From positions 36,022,104 through 36,086,103 of the forward strand of contig CM070725.1 in NCBI GenBank assembly GCA_036346275.1: a stretch of DNA of 64,000 nucleotides, given 5' to 3'. Both the position numbers and the translations under genes were made by a program. The notes under the pieces were generated by a model. The model had not been told where the DNA came from. It worked only from the letters and a program-made list of their open reading frames with translations, and did not search any database. Shown in pieces: positions 1 through 10,849 of the stretch. Numbering within the stretch: the first letter of the stretch is position 1; each line of letters starts with the position of its first letter. The DNA is from Otatea glauca. Taxonomy: Eukaryota; Streptophyta; Magnoliopsida; Poales; Poaceae.

Positions 1-3000
1 AACGTCTCATCTGAATTGAAACGTCCATCCTTTGCAGCACAACAAATATTTTAACATTGCTCGTAGAAGTATCTTGTGAGAGTGCGATGTAGAGTTTTTC
101 ATGAGAGAACCAGATTAGGGAGATAGAGACATACATTTAGGATAGTTTTGTATGCGCCTTGCAAATGATCACAACGATTTGTTTCTTCAAGATCATTAAA
201 AATATCTGCCAAGCACATTTGGCTACACATATTCAGGTTCCCCATAGAAAAAGAAAGAAGAATCATCCACATGGTGACTATTACTTTGATTATCACTTTA
301 AGCTTTATTAGTTTTTGGGAAAAAATCACTTTGAGAAATGTATTATTAACTATGTATTTTAGGAGGGCAATTAACTTCAAACTTGTTGAATAATTACACT
401 CCTAACATTAAATATGTGCAAACTATTGGAAATGAGTTTTGAGACAGATTAATTTTCACCCCATTTAGCTCCACCGATTTAGCAATTCTCACAATCTCAT
501 ACCACACATACATAAGCCTCTCATCTATGAGACAGGCCAAAATCTCCATGGTAAACATAACTTCTATGGATAGAACCATGTGTAGAACCATATTTCATTG
601 TTTGTCATGTATAGAACTGATATGGGTTAGCAAATTTTGGAACTGATCTAAGATGTGTTATAAACATAGTATAAATCAGAAAGACTGACCTTGTAGGTGG
701 GGAATAAAATTTTATCACAGTGCTAGTTCCTCCTTGTAGACTCACCTTCAATCACACCAACCAAAGATCAGAATAATACAAACCCAAGAGGACAAGAAAT
801 ACAGAGCCGATTAGACAACAGAAAACAACCAATTTTCATGCAGAACACATTAGCTCAAGCTCAATTGGGTTTTTTAGTTGATGTGAAGCACACCTAATGC
901 TGGTTGTTTGATCTATTAAAATATTCTCTAGGTATACACACAATGCAGGTGGGAAGAAAATCCATAAATATTTCAGTAATAAAAAATGATAGTATGTTTG
1001 AAGCTCTTTATATTAATAATGATGTTATATTTATCCTACAACACAATTATATTGCCATATACTAAATAAATATGGAAAGTCTTGCTATAAAAAAGAAAAG
1101 TGAAAAGATACAGATAATTGGATCGAACTTTAGCAATACATCATCAACTCAGCCCATCATTCATGTTCCCTTATCAGTAGGTAATGCGGTCTTCAGTTAA
1201 TGAGAAAATTATCTATTTTTTGTACATTTTCATTCTAAGAAAATTGTAACGGCGAAAGAATATTCTTCGTCAAATCAATTGTAGTCTGCATCCTATGTTT
1301 GCTTTGTGATTTCTAATAACTAATCAGGTAATTGTGCAAATATAACATGGAAGCCATGTTCCCATTAATAAACAACAATAAAGTTCAGTTCCTATAGACT
1401 GTAATACTATAACAACCATTTCCTAATTTTCATCTAGATATTAATGCAATCAACTAGTAAATAGCAAAGTAATGGTTCCTATGAATGACAATTTCTAGCC
1501 TCCCAAATTGATCACAGTTTCGACTTGTTGGCTACCAAATCATAGAAGAAAGCAGATAAAAAAATATAGAACAGTAAATTAGTTAAAAGTAATAAGCATG
1601 GACTCACTATACGAGAAAGGGAGAAAGCAAATGTAACCAATTTTTTATCTAACAAATCACTGAAAGCAAACCCAACTCCTAATTGAACACCCATATCCTC
1701 GCACGCCAACTGCTCCCATAATGGTCATCACCGCAGAGAGCCAATCCATGCAAGGGAAAGGGCGGAAGAAGGGAAGGCCCTCTCTTGCCACACCGCAATG
1801 CCGGTGTGCTCCTTCTGTTGCAGCGCTAATGCTCCTCTTTCCCATGATCAAGGCGTAATTTCTAGTTCAGACTCTGTTCTCCAGCAAGGGTCGCCGCCGC
1901 CTCCTCCATTGCGTCCGGCTCTGACCTTGAGAAGTACCTAGACTTGTAGGCTGGCCTTAGAAGTGTGGGAGGTCGTCGGCAAGCAGAGAGTCAAGCCTGG
2001 CTACAACCTCCTTTGTTGCGCTTCTTCACCGCTCCACATCCGAGCTTCACTGGTAGCCAACGCATAAATAGAATTTGGGACTCAGTTGAGAGCACTCCAC
2101 TTGTCTCCACGCCAATGCCGGTCCTTCTCTTCGCAGCTCATAAAGGGCGGATGTTAGGGGTGGTGGTGGAGAAGGAGAATCGGGAGTGGGATGCGGCGAG
2201 ATTTGAGAGGGAGAGTTAAGCACGCCAGATCAAGGAAAGGGGAGGTGGTGCAGCGTCGAGGTGGTTTGAAATAGAAGACATCGTGACTGAAGAAGTTCGG
2301 ACCGTGTAAGTTCGTGCGAATATGAGAGGAAGGGGCAGGACAATCTGGTTAAATCCCCTTCTCCATCTAAACCGTTCATGCTAGATCCAAACAGATCAGG
2401 TGTTCTGAAGGAGAACGGACGACCGCCACCAACTCCTAATTAGAAGTAGGAGACATATATTGTGTTCCTACACGATTCAGTACACAAACTTGGACTATTT
2501 AATTAAACAACCGACTAAACTAAGCTATAATTAAATAAAATACAAACTGACTCAACATGTTCGTGGTCACGGCCTCCTGGAGGGCCCCACTATAGAGCAC
2601 ACAAGGATAGAAAGCCACGTAGAGAATTGTACGTAGCCAAAAGAGGAACAACAAACACCTCTTCTTTCTTCCGATTTGTACTTGTTGGTTCAGATTCTTG
2701 GCTCAAATTTCTTCTCTCCAGCTGCACAAGATCTGAATTCCTTCCCTTCCTTTTCCTGCAGCGCTTTCCTTTTGTAGGATCGATATACACTAACATAGCA
2801 AGGAGTGAATGATTATGCGGAAATTAAAACTAATTTTTTAGTGATTCTCAAAACAACCCTAAATGAATTATGAAAGATTGCTTCGGTTTCCACGAAAATA
2901 GATTGATATATGTTTAATAAAACAGTAATTAACGAAGATCACACCGTTGGATTGATGTGTAATTTGTACTATAGAAACTATATTCAATTTCGAAACTAAT

Positions 3001-3290
3001 ACAGCAATAATCATCTCAATCGGATCTACGGATCTAGAGTTATGACCTTCGCAAGATGACTGTATCAAATAATGACGAAAATTGATCAAACCCTAATTAC
3101 GAGATTAATCATGATCTAGATGAATTAACCAATCAAACTTTTCAGATCAATCACTTGATGCCCTAGAAAGGTTTTGAATATATGAAACCAAAATTATCAT
3201 GATGAAACAATGAATCAATCTAAAAAAACAGAACATGAATGCAAACGAGGAACGAAAAAGAAGAATGAGATTAACAACATATCAACTTGC
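1..3290. other. Unclassified AT-rich flank, no gene recognised
   Basis: I see no convincing gene here. Short open frames occur on both strands, but none carries a domain I recognise. About 1650-2320 is clearly richer in G+C than the rest and has short frames on both strands (minus 1657-1851, plus 1965-2219). It could be a relic of a gene 5' end or of an element. The stretch 2840-3130 has the look of a decayed LTR, but I could not find a second copy in the window. The segment ends where the MULE terminal repeat begins. Confidence 0.6.
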
Positions 3291-3440
3291 ATTTCAAAAT
3301 TAGCCCCCTAACAGTCTATTCAAGCGACCGTGCAGTGCGGGAATTTTTTTTTTTCGCTTTTTCCAGCGGTCACTGAACGCATGAATTTTTTTTAATATTT
3401 CTCCCGGCAATTCCAGCGGTCAGCGATCGCTTAATTTTTT
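3291..3440 (+). repeat. MULE left terminal inverted repeat
   Basis: This pairs with 8410-8566. It contains two copies of the motif TTCCAGCGGTCA, the second extended into a near palindrome (CAGCGGTCAGCGATCGCT). Runs of T separate the motifs in the same order as in the right repeat. A third copy of the near palindrome (CAGCGGTTGGCGACCGCTG) lies at about 3521-3540, just inside the repeat. Confidence 0.88.
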
Positions 3441-3832
3441 TTTTCGTTTTTTTGCACGCGCCGAGGATTTTTTTTAAAAAAAAATCCTACGTCGCGTTGG
3501 CGCCGGAAACGACCGAAATCCAGCGGTTGGCGACCGCTGGATTCCGCAAGGCACGTGGCAGCGGAGGAGGCAGGGCGCTGGCCCGCCTTTGGGGCGGCGC
3601 GTGGAAGGAGGAGGAGGCTGGGCGCACGGGCCGGACGTTGGAGGCGATCCACGGCGCGCCGCGTGGAGGAAAAAACAGAGATTTGGTCAACGCGCGGGCG
3701 GGCAGGGAAAAAAGTGCACTGCCTCAGTACAAATTTGCCAGCAATCTATGAAAAAAGCTACGTTATATCTTGTCATACGCCGAAAGCACTGACCAATTGC
3801 TGTTTCTTCGATATATGTGCACAGGGAGGTGC

Positions 3833-3839
3833 TATAAAT
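3833..3839 (+). promoter_or_regulatory. Candidate TATA box of the MULE transposase
   Basis: TATAAAT lies in the context GCTATAAATTGC, with a CCAAT-like GACCAATTGC about 40 bp upstream at 3791-3800. It sits between the left terminal repeat and the transposase start at 5388. MuDR-type elements normally transcribe mudrA inward from the terminal repeat, so placement fits. The long distance to the start codon would need a 5' leader, perhaps with an intron; an acceptor-like TTGTTACAG ends near 4090. Confidence 0.45.
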
Positions 3840-4269
3840 TGCAGCTCTATTGCCATAATCTGCCTTGTGCATTCGAGGAAGAAAACAGAGGAAGAGCGAG
3901 TCAGTGTGAGCGCTGCTAAGCAGAGGAGAAGAGCGGAGAAAAGGGTAAAATAGAGAGGAAAGCGAGGTGGGAAAGGAAATTCGGAAGCGTATTTCTGGAG
4001 GGATTTTTATGATATTCATACTTTGTAGTAGTTTTGTTAGAGTTTTTATTTTCCATCATTTGACGAGGGATCTTTTTCTTTTTGTTACAGGTAGTCTGCA
4101 ACGTCGGTTCATCATACATCCGTTGAGACATTTAATCTCCAGGAGAACTTCTAGAAGGTTAGTTCGAAATTATCATAAAGATTAGTATTTTGTTATTATA
4201 GTAGTAGTATAATAAGTACAACATTAGAGCCATTTGCAGTGTACGAAATGATGTTATTAGTATAATCAG

Positions 4270-5335
4270 ATGGACGGGTTTAGTTGAAGGAATTGGAGTA
4301 GAATAGCGCGTTGGCCCGTAAAATAACTCTACAGCCATATTGCTGTCATACAATTACAGATATTTTAGAATAACAATTATTGCGATTTGTGTATAACTTG
4401 GGCAATATTAGTATAATATTATAACAACATTTGTGGCAGTAGTGCAATATTAGAATAACTAGTAGTACACAAAATGACGACATTAGTAGTTGGAGTAGCC
4501 GAAGAAATGGTAAATTCAGTGCAATGAGCCGTGCTTGAAATGACAGCAGTAGTGAGTAGTACAATGACACCACTGTCAGGCGTAAAATTTGTTGGAAAAT
4601 TAATAAAATTGCGGTATGAATAGTTTAATATTTAGCGTAGCATTTGTATGATATTAATGGAATATTTGTTTGTTGTAACGAAATTTCTGTAGTATCTGAA
4701 CAAACAGCCCAATGACATCACTGTTAATAGTCAAAAAGTTAATACCATTAATGGAATAAATAACGACGCATGATTATCTTAGCAGTACCACATGGAAATG
4801 ATGGACGGGTTTAGTTGAAGGAATTGGAGTAGAATAGCGCGTTGGCCCGTAAAATAACTCTATAGCCATATTGTTGTCATACCATTACGGATTTTTTAGA
4901 AAGACAATAATGTGGTTCTTTTATTAGTTGAAAATTGGTGTAATATTACGGCGATATATGGAACACTTCAATAATGTTAGTGTAATATGACGACAATATT
5001 TGTGGGATTAATACAATTATTGCGATTTGTGTATAACCTGTGCAATATTAGTATAATATTATGACAACATTTGTGGCAGTAGTACAATATTAGAATAACT
5101 AGTAGTACACAAAATGATGACATTAGTAGTTGGAGTAGCCGAAGAAATGGTAAATTCAGTCCAATGAGCCGTGCTTAAACGACAGCAGTAGTGAGTAGTT
5201 CAATGACACCACTGTCAGGCATAAAATTTGTTGGACAATTAATAAAATTGTGGTACGAACAGTTTAATATTTAGTGTAGCATTTGTATGATATTAATGGA
5301 ATACTTGTTTGTTGTAACGAAATTTCTGTAGCATT
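4270..5335 (+). repeat. Imperfect tandem duplication in the MULE leader
   Basis: The segment from 4270 (starting ATGGACGGGTTTAGTTG) to about 4695 is repeated from 4801 to about 5335 with only scattered differences. The offset is 531 bp at the start and 640 bp from TGCGATTTGTGTATAAC (4381 and 5021) onward. The second copy therefore has about 109 bp that the first lacks. No open frame spans it. It lies between the candidate promoter and the transposase start. Confidence 0.85.
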
Positions 5336-5387
5336 ACGTTGGGTACCTAATGCGCGTGCTTGTGCCTTTCGCTATGGTAGGTATTAA

Positions 5388-7968
5388 ATGGCAGAAATTC
5401 TAGATTTGTTCGTGTTTTATGGTTACGGCGTTGTTCGAGAGGGTCCATATGGGGCGGACCTTTCGAACTGCGAAAGGAAGGTGATCAGGGCTCCGGGTCT
5501 AATGGAGATGAGTCTGACAGATCTCCGTACGTGTGTGAGAAGCGCATTCGATCGGGAGACTGCCCGAAAGAAGCTCGTCATCGAGGCGGTGCATGCCAGA
5601 GTCGTGGAAGGTTCCACCAACTACGTGTGGGTCCTATGCAAGATCGTGAGAAGCACAATGTGGGAGGAATACATGCAAATTGTGATGAACCCCGGCTACC
5701 GATACATCGTCGGCCGATGGTGTATGTGCGCTTCCTGGACGGAGGCCAAACCTCTAATCCCCTCGGAGGCGGTGGCGGTGACGTCATCGTTGAAGCATCC
5801 TCTGGGGCTATCGGTGAGGACGTTGGTGCTGATGAATTTCAGGCGAATGAAGACATCGGGCGACGGTGGTCCGCTCGCATTGACTGCCACGAGGACCTAG
5901 AAGGCATGACGGACGAAGTAATATTCGATGAAGATGAGGAAGTGGACACGGATAGCAGCGGAGACGACGATGCAGCTCCAGTCAGTGGCATTGTGTCGAC
6001 CGATGTGGAGTATGTCTCTTCTCGGTTGGACGATCTGGCGATGACGTCTCTCGTGCTGCCAGACGAAGGTGGCACTGAGTGGGCCTTCGATCAGGACACT
6101 CTGCTGGTAAGGCAACTCTTCCCTACGAAGAGTGCCGCCCAGCAAGCAATCGCTAGATATGCGGTAAACATCAACCGCACGTACCGGGTGTACAGGTCGA
6201 ACCAAGAGACCTACATTGTGAAGTGTACGGATGCTGAGTGTCCAGGCAAGATCCGTGCCCAGAAGTTCAAGGGCGGGAGTTCGGGTTTCAGGGTAACTGT
6301 CCTGACGGACCATACTTGTCTGCTTGCCGAGCCACTGCGGAAGCACAGAAATATCACGTCCTTATATGTGGCCAGTCTGATTTCTCACTTGGTCATAGCG
6401 GATGTGACCGTTTCACCGAAGATACTATTGGCCGACGTGGTTAACATGGTGGGATGTCCTGTTAGCTACGGTAAGGTGTGGCGAGCGAAGCAGAAAGTTA
6501 TAGAGATATGAACGGCACGTATGAAGAGGGTTACAACATTGTTTCTCGCATGCTTCACCAGATTGCTGAAGCCAATCCTGGGACCTACATCAACAAGGCG
6601 GATAGACCACACCCCACGAAGGGTCCCAATAGTTTCATCCTTGACCGTGTGTTTTGGGCATTCGGACCAACCATTCAGGGCTTCAAGTACTGCCGGCCTG
6701 TGCTGACCATGGATGGCACTTTCCTATCCGGTAAGTACAGGGGCACCATACTGATGGCTGTCGCGGCGGACGCCAATGACTAGCTACTCCCGGTGGCCTA
6801 CGCACTCGTGGAAAGCGAGAACACAGAGAGCTGGTTATGGTTCCGAGCAAATGTGAAGCAAGCTGTTGTGCAGGATAGCCCAAACGTATGCCTCATCACG
6901 GACAGGCATGCTGGGTTAATATCTATCATCAGCACCATGCAAAGAGGGACACAACCACCCTATCAATGGAATGACGTCGTCAATTGTTGGTGCATGAGGC
7001 ATCTTGCCGCGAACCTGCACAGGAGGTTCCGCAGCAAGGAAGTTATGAAGACATTCAAGAGACTCTGCATGCAAAACCAGAGGCGGAAGTTCGAAGCCAT
7101 ATGGAGAGTGCTCGATGAGGAGACCGCGAAACATACGACACAGTCCATGGAGGGCCAGGTGAACAACTTCTCTCAGTGGGTGCAGTTGCACGCTCCAGAG
7201 CTAGAGAAGTGGTCCTTGTTGCATGACACCGACGGCGCAAGGTATGGCATAATGACAACTAACATGTCGGAGGTTTATAACGGTGTTCTGAAGGGTGTTC
7301 GATCCCTCCCAATCAGTGCCATCGTGGAGGAGATCTGGAACAGGACCGTTGGATACTTTGTGAACAGGGGGATGAATGAAAGGAGGCATCTAGACGAGGG
7401 AAAGCAATTCTCCGAACGTATGCACGCATACATAGAGAAGAAAATAGAGAAAGCTCGTTCCCACGACGCCCGCACCATGGATGGAGTCAGGCGTAAGTTT
7501 GAAGTGCGTCTATGGGAGAAGTTCGTCGATGGCCATTGCAGAGGATACCGTAAGCAAGTGTGCACAGTACGTGATGTGGCCACATGCACATGCAACAAGC
7601 CACAACTGTTGCACAAGCCATGATCGCATGTATATGCAGCGTGCGCGGTTCTCCGTCAGTCTTCCATGGTGTACATCTCTGAGTACTTCAGCGTCGACCA
7701 TCTGTTCGGGACATGGAGTTCGGAATTCAACTCGTACGGCTTGGACATGCATTATAGGGAGCTGTGGCCGGGGCATGTGACTTGGTGTCAGAATGACGCT
7801 TTGAAGCGGAGCGGCTGTGGACGGTGGCAGTCATGGCGAATCCGTAACGATATGGATGCAAGTCAGCGGGGCAACGGACGTGCTGTACGGAAGTGCCGTA
7901 TATGCAGAACGATGGGGCATACAATGAAGAACTGCTCTAATAGGGTCGGCTCGTCGACCCATCCGTAG
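5388..7968 (+). pseudogene. mudrA-like MULE transposase, broken
   Basis: This is the transposase that would cut and paste the MULE. In order: an N-terminal region from 5388; the MuDR DNA-binding/WRKY-GCM1-like zinc finger (C-x4-C about 6220-6240, then HTC near 6312); the MULE DDE domain with MDGTF near 6710, ITDRHAG near 6895 and MSEVYNG near 7265 as the likely D, D and E; a SWIM finger (CTC near 7586); and a C-terminal zinc knuckle CRICRTMGHTMKNC (CX2CX4HX4C) near 7890-7935. It is disabled by a frame change near 5715, another near 6505, an in-frame TAG at 6781-6783 where the family usually has Gln, and a TGA at 7621-7623 replacing the third Cys of the SWIM finger. Apart from these breaks the domain order is complete. 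Confidence 0.9.
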
Positions 7969-8216
7969 AAACAATGTCAATGTTCCTTCGTATAATTGTT
8001 TTCTGTGCGTGTAGTACCTTTGTGTAATTTTCTTTCTTTGTTATGTAGTATCATGTACCGTGTTACCTATGTCATGTTACTTATTGTTATATCATTTAAC
8101 GTCCTGTGCATAATTTTATTTTTGCTGATATGTCACATCACATAATATTTGTTGATATGTCACGTCATGTTAACTTTCTCGTATTAATTTGTGTTTCTTT
8201 TTTGTACTTATAGGAT

Positions 8217-8386
8217 ATGGCTGCACACCCGCAGACTTTGCTTGACCCATATTACGATGCCAAGCATCGTAGCAGGCTATGACTTTCAGGTGTTGTGCCA
8301 CCGTGTTTCGTTCTTAGGGCCCCGAGGGAGTACTGGCCCTTGGACGAGCGGTACGTGCCCATTCTACGGGACTCAGGACTACTGGA
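8217..8386 (+). pseudogene. Plant mobile domain (PMD) gene fragment
   Basis: From ATG 8217 the frame reads a PMD-like N-terminus: HPQTLLDPYYDAKHRSRL, an in-frame TGA at 8280-8282, then SGVVPPCFVLR and later LDERYVPILRDSGLLE. The PMD (PF10536) is known from MAIN/MAIL-type plant proteins and from several plant transposons. An acceptor-like TTTGTACTTATAG ends four bases before the ATG. Homology stops at a TA microsatellite and then the right terminal repeat, so nearly all of the domain is missing. It could be the second gene of the MULE, cut down, or a captured piece. Its function in transposons is not established. Confidence 0.6.

Positions 8387-8413
<27 letters not shown>
8387..8413. repeat. 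TA microsatellite
   Basis: About 13 TA units. The run separates the truncated PMD fragment from the right terminal repeat of the MULE and probably marks the deletion junction. Confidence 0.95.
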
Positions 8414-8418
<5 letters not shown>

Positions 8419-8566
8419 GCGGTCGCTGACCGCTGGAATTGTCGGGAAAATTATTGAAAAAAATCATGCGTTCGGTGACCGCTGGAAAAGGCAGAAAAAA
8501 TAAAATAAAAATTTCCCGCGCTGCACAGTCGCTTGAATATACTGTTAAGGGGCTGTTTTTGAAATT
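8410..8566 (-). repeat. MULE right terminal inverted repeat
   Basis: This is the reverse complement of 3291-3440 with scattered mismatches. It includes AAGCGGTCGCTGACCGCTGG, a near-perfect palindrome on the GCGGTC core, and GGTGACCGCTGGAAAAGG. Confidence 0.88.
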
Positions 8567-9525
8567 GATTCATGCATGGAGCTAATTCCGAAAAACATAC
8601 AAAGCAGGAGGCCAAAAGCTAAAAATTTAGCTCAATTGACCTGCCGCCGCACCTCTCTTTTCTTTTTCTTGTGCGGCTCAATTGACCTGCCGCCGCACCT
8701 CTCCTTTTATACTCCTTTCACCTTAAATTACATGTATGCATGCAAACACACTAGGTCTAATAATACATGCCTTAATACATGCACACATGGTCCAAAACTC
8801 ACACATGCACGCGTACAGCCTACTTGTCGCTCTCGCGTGACTCACTCGTCTCCACGTATACCGTTCTCTAGTCCGAACTTCTCACATGACATTCTTGACT
8901 ACTAGGATCTCGGTTCCTCATTTAACCTAGTCCCGAACTTCAGTTCCTCCATAAACCTAGTTCCGGTCCCGTCACCGACAACGTTCGCCCTCAAACAACA
9001 CCTGCACATGAACAAACACGAAGCCGTGTACGAGCACAAGTCCACGATTTGACTCAAGATCAGTTCATGCAACCACTCACACGAGCGCATCGAATCAAAC
9101 AAAACCATTACCATGCTATCACAAGCATATTAAGTAATCATCACACAAGTACCACATATGCCATAAGTACAACCATTTTACAATACCAATTTCATCATTA
9201 ATCTAATTTTTCAGTATATAATTTCACACCTTTATCCTCTCGTGCAAAACAGCAATCGCCGCATGCTGCCTTCCCCTCTGGCCTGCATCACAATCAGTAA
9301 TGTTAAAGGGAAGAAATTCCATCTGGATGGAATTACCAATTAACCATCATGCAGCTACACAATGTGATGACAGCTCTACAAGCACAACCTTTCAGGCGAA
9401 CTCTCGTCCTAGCATGGACAGCAAGACAAAGCACAAGCATGAGAGAACCCAGAGCGCGCTACGACAGATTCGGTCATCCGTGACGAAAATCTTCGTGACA
9501 CAAAGCAAAAATGTTATGCATAGTG
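8567..9525. other. Unclassified spacer, no gene recognised
   Basis: I found no gene with a recognisable domain. Near 8631-8706 the phrase CTCAATTGACCTGCCGCCGC occurs twice about 48 bp apart, a small tandem duplication. The rest is unremarkable, with many CATG-rich words around 8730-8820. Confidence 0.6.
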
Positions 9526-9567
9526 AGGCCATGTTTGGGTCAGATTTTGATTCTCCAAGAAGTTTAT
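9526..9567. mobile_element. Left part of a small MITE split by the Gypsy element
   Basis: AGGCCATGTTTGG at 9526 looks like a MITE end. Its partner, the inverted CTAAACGAGGCCT, ends at 23837. The last five bases here, TTTAT (9563-9567), are repeated at 23710-23714 as the Gypsy target duplication. Removing the Gypsy element leaves a roughly 165 bp element with imperfect ends. The superfamily (Tourist-like or hAT-like) is unclear. Confidence 0.4.
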
Positions 9568-10065
9568 TGTCTACTTTTGTGGTCGGCAATAAATTTTATG
9601 GAGCAGACGCTAGATCTTAAACTCGAAGGTCACACAAGACAAAGGTTTAGACAGGTTCAGGCCCTCGACGGAGGAGGTAATACCCTAGTCCTGTGTGCTG
9701 GGATTATATGGATCTCTGGGATCTAAAGTTGCTCATATCTCTATTGTTGCCCGCCCCTCCCTTATATAATGAGGGGGGACGGACGGTTTACAGAGTCCCG
9801 ATCGGTTAAGGGATTCCGATCGGTTATTAGATTCTAATCGGTTACAGGATAGAGTTTACATCTTTATCTACCCTGCTAACAACTCGGATTACAATCACAT
9901 CTCTTATATCTAAATATATGTTCAACTGTCTCTAGGATGTATCTCCTTGCGCACAGCAGCAAGGCTTGGCGCAGAGGTTATCCTCTGGGCCTTCCACTGG
10001 GCCTTGTCTCTCCCTCAGGCACTTCTGGGCCGGTTATGAAGACACCTGGGTTCTTATATTCCACA
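9568..10065 (-). repeat. 3' LTR of the Gypsy element
   Basis: It matches 23218-23709 over its whole length with scattered substitutions and a small indel at the outer edge. Read on the minus strand it starts TGTGGAATATAAG and ends in CA. It contains a TATATAAG-type promoter box on the minus strand near 9763-9770 and three GATCGGTTA-like short repeats near 9805-9855. Confidence 0.95.
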
Positions 10066-10080
10066 GTAGCCCCCGAGTGA
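10066..10080 (-). other. Polypurine tract of the Gypsy element
   Basis: On the minus strand the sequence immediately before the 3' LTR reads TCACTCGGGGGCTAC, purine-rich at its core. This is the expected place for plus-strand priming in reverse transcription. Together with the primer-binding region at the other end it fixes the element on the minus strand. Confidence 0.7.
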
Positions 10081-10439
10081 TTCATGATCCGATTGTTATA
10101 TCTTTATCTGGGTCTTCAACTTTGGATCAACGTTCTCAGCTTCCAGCATAAACTTCTGACTGGTTTCTTCTTTGATTTGAATGCTTTTCTTTGCAGCAAG
10201 GGGATTATGAAGGACTCGAATATAACCCTTGATTTTTTGGTTTGAATGCTCGAAGCGAAACCTTAATATCTTTCCTCTTCAAAGATTAGCCCCAAGCAGT
10301 CTTCGAAGTCGTCTTGATTTTATGTTCCAATTCATTTTCCGAGAACCTCTTTAGCTTCTAAAACTATCTTAACTCCAAGCCTCCTCGACTTCTGATGTCA
10401 TTACATCTTCGCATTTACTTCAACCTTACCGCATCAGCT

Positions 10440-10448
10440 ATAAAAGGC
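10440..10448 (+). promoter_or_regulatory. TATA box for an antisense unit in the Gypsy element
   Basis: TATAAAAGG lies in the context GCTATAAAAGGCGATC, 94 bp upstream of the ATG of the 77-codon plus-strand ORF. Core match and distance are typical for a plant RNA polymerase II promoter. The segment from the LTR end (10066) to here holds no open frame that I recognise. Confidence 0.55.
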
Positions 10449-10533
10449 GATCTAGTGCTTCTGGAATTTATTCCCTCACGCTTAGTTTTCCATCTTCCTG
10501 CTCTGAGCTCCACCTTCTTCCCGAGGGATCTTC

Positions 10534-10767
10534 ATGGACGGCCGGGACCGCAAACTCGCTGAGGAGTGGGCGCTCTTCGACCTCGCCATGGCTGAATGGG
10601 CGGAAGAGAAAGCCGTCGACCTCGACCACGTCGCCCTCGACACCTTCCTCGAGATTTTCCTCGCCCTTTATAGGGCTAGGGAAGCTCTCGTGGAGGCACT
10701 CGGTCGCGTGCGCCGCGGAGAAGTATACGACCCCTGTAAATGTAAGAAAATATTTTCGCAGGCATAA
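10534..10767 (+). CDS. Small antisense ORF of the Gypsy element (77 aa)
   Basis: This is an uninterrupted, GC-rich plus-strand frame from ATG 10534 to TAA 10765-10767, with a TATA box 94 bp upstream and AATAAAG at about 10789. The product is small, acidic in its middle part and rich in Ala, Glu and Leu, consistent with mostly helical structure. It ends with a short Cys/Lys-rich tail. I do not recognise the family and assign no function. It lies between the polypurine tract and the larger antisense gene, on the strand opposite gag-pol. It might be a host-gene fragment picked up by the element or a conserved accessory ORF. It could also be a chance frame, though the promoter, frame and poly(A) arrangement argues against that. 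Confidence 0.45.
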   Translation: MDGRDRKLAEEWALFDLAMAEWAEEKAVDLDHVALDTFLEIFLALYRAREALVEALGRVRRGEVYDPCKCKKIFSQA

Positions 10768-10849
10768 TGCCTGGGGAACTTTATATATAATAAAGAAATA
10801 CCTTTTCAAGTGTTTTCCATGATTGTCGTTTGACATAGCTTAGACCCAG

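Larger units (their letters stand above)
3291..8566 (+). mobile_element. MULE (MuDR-type DNA transposon), decayed
   Basis: Both ends carry a long terminal inverted repeat of about 150 bp. The left end reads ATTTCAAAATTAGCCCCCTA and the reverse complement of the right end reads ATTTCAAAAACAGCCCCTTA. Both go on through matching segments such as TATTCAAGCGAC and TTCCAGCGGTCA. Inside are a TATA box, a mudrA-like transposase pseudogene on the plus strand, and a fragment of a plant-mobile-domain gene just inside the right end. MULEs usually make 8-11 bp target duplications. I could not find a convincing one, so the outer borders are uncertain by a few bases. Confidence 0.9.

Noticed and set aside
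1657..2219. Possible gene 5' end in a GC-richer patch
   Set aside because: Frames are short on both strands, with no recognisable domain, TATA box or splice pattern that I could defend.
3452..4131. Overlapping GC-rich open frames on both strands inside the MULE left end
   Set aside because: Frames exist in four or more phases because the region is GC-rich with few stops. No domain was recognised in any of them, and they overlap the terminal repeat and promoter.
3270..8590. Target duplication of the MULE
   Set aside because: I compared 8-11 bp on each side in several registers and found no convincing match, so none is reported.
8576..8905. 109-codon plus-strand frame after the MULE
   Set aside because: No domain; part of it is a local duplication of GACCTGCCGCCGCACCTCTC.
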